Below, one piece after another: positions 61,156 through 64,000 of a DNA stretch of 64,000 nucleotides (positions are counted from its first letter, which is position 1; each line of letters starts with the position of its first letter). The DNA lies in contig JAWPMN010000001.1 of assembly GCA_033344895.1 (NCBI GenBank), positions 2,550,001 through 2,614,000 of the forward strand. The letters are read 5' to 3'. The DNA is from Alphaproteobacteria bacterium (GTDB taxonomy: Bacteria > Pseudomonadota > Alphaproteobacteria > UBA8366 > Aestuariispiraceae). Made by a program: the position numbers and the translations under genes. The notes below the pieces were generated by a model that searched no databases, was not told the DNA's origin, and saw only the letters and a program-made list of their open reading frames with translations.

Positions 61156-61173
61156 ATGAGGTACGTACCTCAT
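61156..61173. promoter_or_regulatory. Perfect palindromic operator of the ABC transporter operon
   Basis: ATGAGGTACGTACCTCAT, an 18-base perfect palindrome with the central CG typical of LacI-family operators. It lies between the LacI gene (stop 61092) and the binding-protein gene (ATG 61269), in the position of the promoter. A 13/16 match sits before the LacI gene. Confidence 0.8.
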
Positions 61174-61268
61174 TTAGGGTTCATGCCCAGCGGTTAGACA
61201 CACACAAGAATGCGACCGCCGCGACCAGGACGCGCGATGTTCAGGTGAGGAAACCGAGGAGAGACCCA

Positions 61269-62591
61269 ATGAAAACCAAGTTGTTTGCAGCCGCCGTGTC
61301 GGCCGCTGCGCTGTCGGCGGCGACCGCCCCGGCCGCCAATGCCGATGATCTGACCCTCTGCTGGGCCGCATGGGATCCGGCAAATGCGTTGATCGAACTG
61401 TCCAAGGACTTTGAAACCAAGACCGGCCATAACATGAGCTTCGAGTTCGTGCCCTGGCCGAATTTTGCCGACCGCATGCTGAACGAGCTGAATTCCGGCG
61501 GTCAGCTTTGCGATCTGATGATCGGGGACAGCCAGTGGATCGGCCTCGGCGCCGAGGCCGGGCATTACATCAAGCTCAACGACTTCTTCGATGCCCAGGG
61601 CATCACGATGGACGACTTCATTCCCGCCACCGTGACCGGCTATGCGGAATGGCCGAAGGGGACGCCGAACTACTGGGCGCTTCCGGCCTTCGGCGACGTG
61701 GTGGGCTGGACCTATCGCAAGGACTGGTTCGAACGTCCGGAACTGCAGGCGGAGTTCAAGGAGAAGTACGGCCGGGCGCTGGCTGCGCCGAACACGCAGG
61801 CGGAACTCAAGGACATAGCCGAGTTCTTCCAGGGGCGCGAAATCGACGGTACGACCGTCTATGGCGCGGCGATCTACACCGAGCGCGGTTCCGAAGGCAT
61901 CACCATGGGCGTGACGAACGCCCTCTACAATTACGGGTTCGAATATCAGAACCCCGATAAGCCCTACGACCTGGAAGGTTTCGTCAATTCAGACGGCGCG
62001 GTCGAAGGTCTGGAATTCTACAAATCGCTCTATGACTGCTGCACGCCGCCGGGTTCGTCGGACTGGTACATGTCCGAGAACATCGATGCCTACAAGTCGG
62101 GGCAGGTCGCCCTGCAGATGAACTTTGCCTTCATCTGGCCGGGCGTCCACGCGGATCCGAATGTCGGCGGTGACAAGTCGGGCTATTTCGCGAATCCGGC
62201 CGGTCCGGCGGGGCACTTTGCCCAGCTCGGCGGGCAGGGCATTTCGGTCGTGTCCTACTCCGACAGTCAGGACGCGGCGCTGGAATACATCAAGTGGTTC
62301 GCACAGCCTGAAATTCAGAAGCGATGGTGGGAGCTCGGCGGCTATTCCGCTCTGCGGGCGGTGGTCGAGGACCCGGGCTTCGCCTCCAGTCAGCCCTATG
62401 CGCAGACCTTCCTCGACTCCATGGCGATCGTGAAGGATTTCTGGGCAGAGCCGGCCTATGCCTCGCTGCTGCTGTCGATGCAGGACCGAGTCCACAAATA
62501 CGTGATCGCGGGTGAGGGCACCGCCAAGGAAGCCCTGGATGCCCTCGTCGAGGACTGGATCGAAGTCTTCGAAGACGAAGGCAAACTCTGA
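61269..62591 (+). CDS. Sugar ABC transporter substrate-binding protein
   Basis: A 440-residue extracellular solute-binding protein, family 1. A signal peptide (1-about 24, ending Ala-Asn-Ala before Asp-Asp) exports it to the periplasm. FVPWPNFADRMLNELNSGGQ near 56 and DLMIGDSQWIGLGAEAGHYI near 80 belong to the first lobe; hinge and second-lobe segments follow. GAGGAGAGA-type bases precede ATG 61269, and the longer frame from 61017 lies over the LacI gene. Carries an unknown sugar or oligosaccharide to the permeases downstream. Confidence 0.92.
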   Translation: MKTKLFAAAVSAAALSAATAPAANADDLTLCWAAWDPANALIELSKDFETKTGHNMSFEFVPWPNFADRMLNELNSGGQLCDLMIGDSQWIGLGAEAGHYIKLNDFFDAQGITMDDFIPATVTGYAEWPKGTPNYWALPAFGDVVGWTYRKDWFERPELQAEFKEKYGRALAAPNTQAELKDIAEFFQGREIDGTTVYGAAIYTERGSEGITMGVTNALYNYGFEYQNPDKPYDLEGFVNSDGAVEGLEFYKSLYDCCTPPGSSDWYMSENIDAYKSGQVALQMNFAFIWPGVHADPNVGGDKSGYFANPAGPAGHFAQLGGQGISVVSYSDSQDAALEYIKWFAQPEIQKRWWELGGYSALRAVVEDPGFASSQPYAQTFLDSMAIVKDFWAEPAYASLLLSMQDRVHKYVIAGEGTAKEALDALVEDWIEVFEDEGKL

Positions 62592-62602
62592 TCCGACGCG
62601 AA

Positions 62603-62671
62603 TCGGCCCGATACTGCTGATCGGGCCGAAAGCGAACGCGCGGGGCTTTCGGGAAGCTCCCGGCCCCGCGC
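62603..62671 (+). terminator. Tandem stem-loops between binding-protein and permease genes
   Basis: First hairpin: TCGGCCCGAT/ATCGGGCCGA (62603-62612, 62620-62629, 7-base loop). Second: GCGCGGGGC/GCCCCGCGC (62638-62646, 62663-62671). Neither has a T-tract. Such structures after a binding-protein gene commonly stabilise its mRNA or partly stop transcription, so more binding protein than permease is made. Confidence 0.65.
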
Positions 62672-62705
62672 ATTCTCCGGGAAACGCCTCGAGGAACGAC
62701 CAGTC

Positions 62706-63653
62706 ATGTCCGAAAGCGCGATTGATCGCGTCGCAAAGGCGACGCCGCCCAGGGTGGCACGAAAGATCAAGGGCTATTCCGACCGGACCATCGCCTGGAT
62801 GTTCGTGACGCCGACCGTCCTGCTGCTTCTGGCGATCAACATCTTCCCGCTGCTCTGGACGATCTGGCTCAGCTTCACGAACTATCGCGCCAACCGGCCG
62901 AACGCCGATGTGAAATGGATCGGCCTGCGCAATTACGAGCGCATCCTGACCGACGCCGATATCTGGCTGACCATGCAGGCGACGGCGCATTTCCTGTTCT
63001 GGACGATTTTCATACAGGTGCTGATCGGCTTCGCCCTGGCCTGGCTGATCAACCGCAAATTCAAGGGCAACGATCTCTGGACCACGATCATCGTGTTGCC
63101 GATGATGCTGTCGCCCGCGGTGGTCGGGAACTTCTGGACCTTCCTCTATCAGCCGCAGATCGGCCTGTTCAACTATGCGGTCTCCTTCCTCACCGGGGTC
63201 GAGCCGACAAGCTTCACCATGATCGGCGAGGTCGCGCTGGCGCCCTGGGCGATCGTGATTGTCGATACCTGGATGTGGACCCCGTTCATCATGTTGATCT
63301 GTTTGGCCGGGCTGCGCTCGATTCCGGACACGATCTATGAGGCGGCGGAATGCGACCGCGCGTCGAAATGGCGCCAGTTCTGGACCATTACCGTGCCCAT
63401 GGTGCTGCCGTTTCTGATGCTGGCGGTCCTGTTCCGCGGCATCGAGAATTTCAAGATGTTCGATCTGGTCGTGCAACTGACCGGCGGCGGACCCGGCTCC
63501 ACGACGGAACTGACCTCCATCAACCTGAAGCGGGAAGCGTTTGAGAAGTGGCGGACCGGTTATTCCTCCGCCTATGCGATCATTCTCTTCGTCACCGTGT
63601 TCGGGCTCGCCTCGATCTATGTGAAGGCGTTGAACAAGGTGAAGGACCGATGA
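62706..63653 (+). CDS. Sugar ABC transporter permease (MalF type)
   Basis: A 315-residue inner-membrane permease with six membrane segments, the first near 29-50 (IAWMFVTPTVLLLLAINIFP). The cytoplasmic EAA loop that contacts the ATPase is EAAECDRASKWRQFWTITVP near 215-234. Pairs with the second permease that starts at 63650, overlapping by 4 bases (ATGA). No ATPase gene is in the window; it may follow to the right or be shared. Confidence 0.92.
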   Translation: MSESAIDRVAKATPPRVARKIKGYSDRTIAWMFVTPTVLLLLAINIFPLLWTIWLSFTNYRANRPNADVKWIGLRNYERILTDADIWLTMQATAHFLFWTIFIQVLIGFALAWLINRKFKGNDLWTTIIVLPMMLSPAVVGNFWTFLYQPQIGLFNYAVSFLTGVEPTSFTMIGEVALAPWAIVIVDTWMWTPFIMLICLAGLRSIPDTIYEAAECDRASKWRQFWTITVPMVLPFLMLAVLFRGIENFKMFDLVVQLTGGGPGSTTELTSINLKREAFEKWRTGYSSAYAIILFVTVFGLASIYVKALNKVKDR

Positions 63654-64000
63654 GCGGCTATTCGATCACCGAACCCTCCGCGCGGCAGAAATGGATCGCC
63701 GGGATCCTGGTCGTCGGCTATGCGCTGGTGACTCTCCTGCCGTTGCTCTGGATTCTGGCCACCGGCTTCAAATCGTCTTCGGATGCCATCGCCTATCCGC
63801 CGAAAGTGACGTTCGAACCGACCCTTGAAGGCTATGTGAACTTGTTCACGACGCAGACGCGCCAGACCGAGGATTACCTGGCGCAGAACCCGCCGGACAC
63901 CTGGTATGAGGAAATCGTCCATGCCAAGGGCATGGTGATTGCCGGGCCTTCCCGTTTCGGTGAGCGGTTTCTGAATTCCGTGATCATCGGTTTCGGATCG
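63650..64000 (+). CDS. Sugar ABC transporter permease (MalG type), 3' truncated by the window
   Basis: The first 117 residues of the second permease, cut by the window edge. After a first membrane helix (about 16-37) comes ATGFKSSSDAIAYPPKVTFE and the typical VNLFTT segment. Between this and FLNSVIIGFGS lies a long soluble insert of about 40 residues (TEDYLAQNPPDTWYEEIVHA and following), not present in standard MalG proteins, where FLNS follows within a few residues. Otherwise normal. Confidence 0.88.
   Translation, partial: MSGYSITEPSARQKWIAGILVVGYALVTLLPLLWILATGFKSSSDAIAYPPKVTFEPTLEGYVNLFTTQTRQTEDYLAQNPPDTWYEEIVHAKGMVIAGPSRFGERFLNSVIIGFGS

Noticed and set aside
61989-63476. A 495-codon minus-strand open frame across the ABC transporter genes
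   Set aside because: It lies antisense to a binding protein and permease with clear signal peptide and EAA motif; product is a shadow.

Overview
The window comes from a GC-rich Gram-negative bacterium, most likely an alphaproteobacterium of the Rhodospirillales type. This rests on CtrA-like TTAA-N7-TTAA boxes upstream of both chemotaxis receptor genes, and on a typical alphaproteobacterial mix of dimethylglycine dehydrogenase-like, molybdenum hydroxylase, class II aldolase and GntR/LysR genes. The genus cannot be fixed from sequence alone. No tRNA, rRNA, CRISPR array, insertion sequence or phage gene was found.

Region 1 (1-32,926) is a large surface-glycan or glycoprotein-glycan biosynthesis island. 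Twenty-six genes (222-29,552) run on the plus strand with gaps of at most 63 bases, many with overlapping stop/start codons, and end at a bidirectional terminator. Several sugar-making modules can be read: a nonulosonic (pseudaminic-type) acid module (SpsF-aminotransferase fusion, PseG-GNAT fusion, PseI), a LegB-like 4,6-dehydratase, and a WbpB/WbpD/WbpE set for a 2,3-diacetamido uronic acid. An acyl-ACP module (MaoC-SDR fusion, FkbH-like protein, acyl carrier protein) lies at the left end. Tailoring genes include TylF- and FkbM-type methyltransferases, an AsnB-like amidotransferase without the glutaminase cysteine, two polysaccharide-deacetylase-like proteins, two sulfotransferase-like proteins, an esterase and a WbqC protein. 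Two GT4 glycosyltransferases and two GT-C membrane glycosyltransferases do assembly. Facing the operon is an 1100-residue three-part fusion: flippase-like LPG-synthase TM domain, O-antigen ligase/polymerase and GT4 glycosyltransferase. An unrecognised 502-residue protein (6999-8507) is built of four repeats of about 120 residues.

Region 2 (33,127-47,757) is ordinary chromosome: a GhrA-like dehydrogenase, an RluA pseudouridine synthase, a transmembrane chemotaxis receptor, a three-subunit molybdenum hydroxylase with its own MoaD/ThiS-like protein, a dimethylglycine dehydrogenase-like enzyme, a cytoplasmic PAS-PAS chemotaxis receptor, a ThDP-dependent enzyme and an NsrR-like Rrf2 regulator with a palindrome in its leader.

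Region 3 (47,934-58,896) holds catabolic and transport genes: an aminotransferase pseudogene with an internal deletion, a GntR/FCD regulator, an ArgE-type deacylase, a minus-strand FMO-RidA-PhyH-DUF1028-LysR cluster, a split YeeE/YedE sulfur transporter, a YdeI-like protein, an AEC transporter and a class II aldolase. Region 4 (58,986-64,000) holds a LysR regulator with a perfect 19-base palindrome, then a LacI regulator and a sugar ABC transporter (binding protein, permease, and a second permease cut by the window end). Two related operators in front of the LacI gene and the transporter suggest one control circuit.
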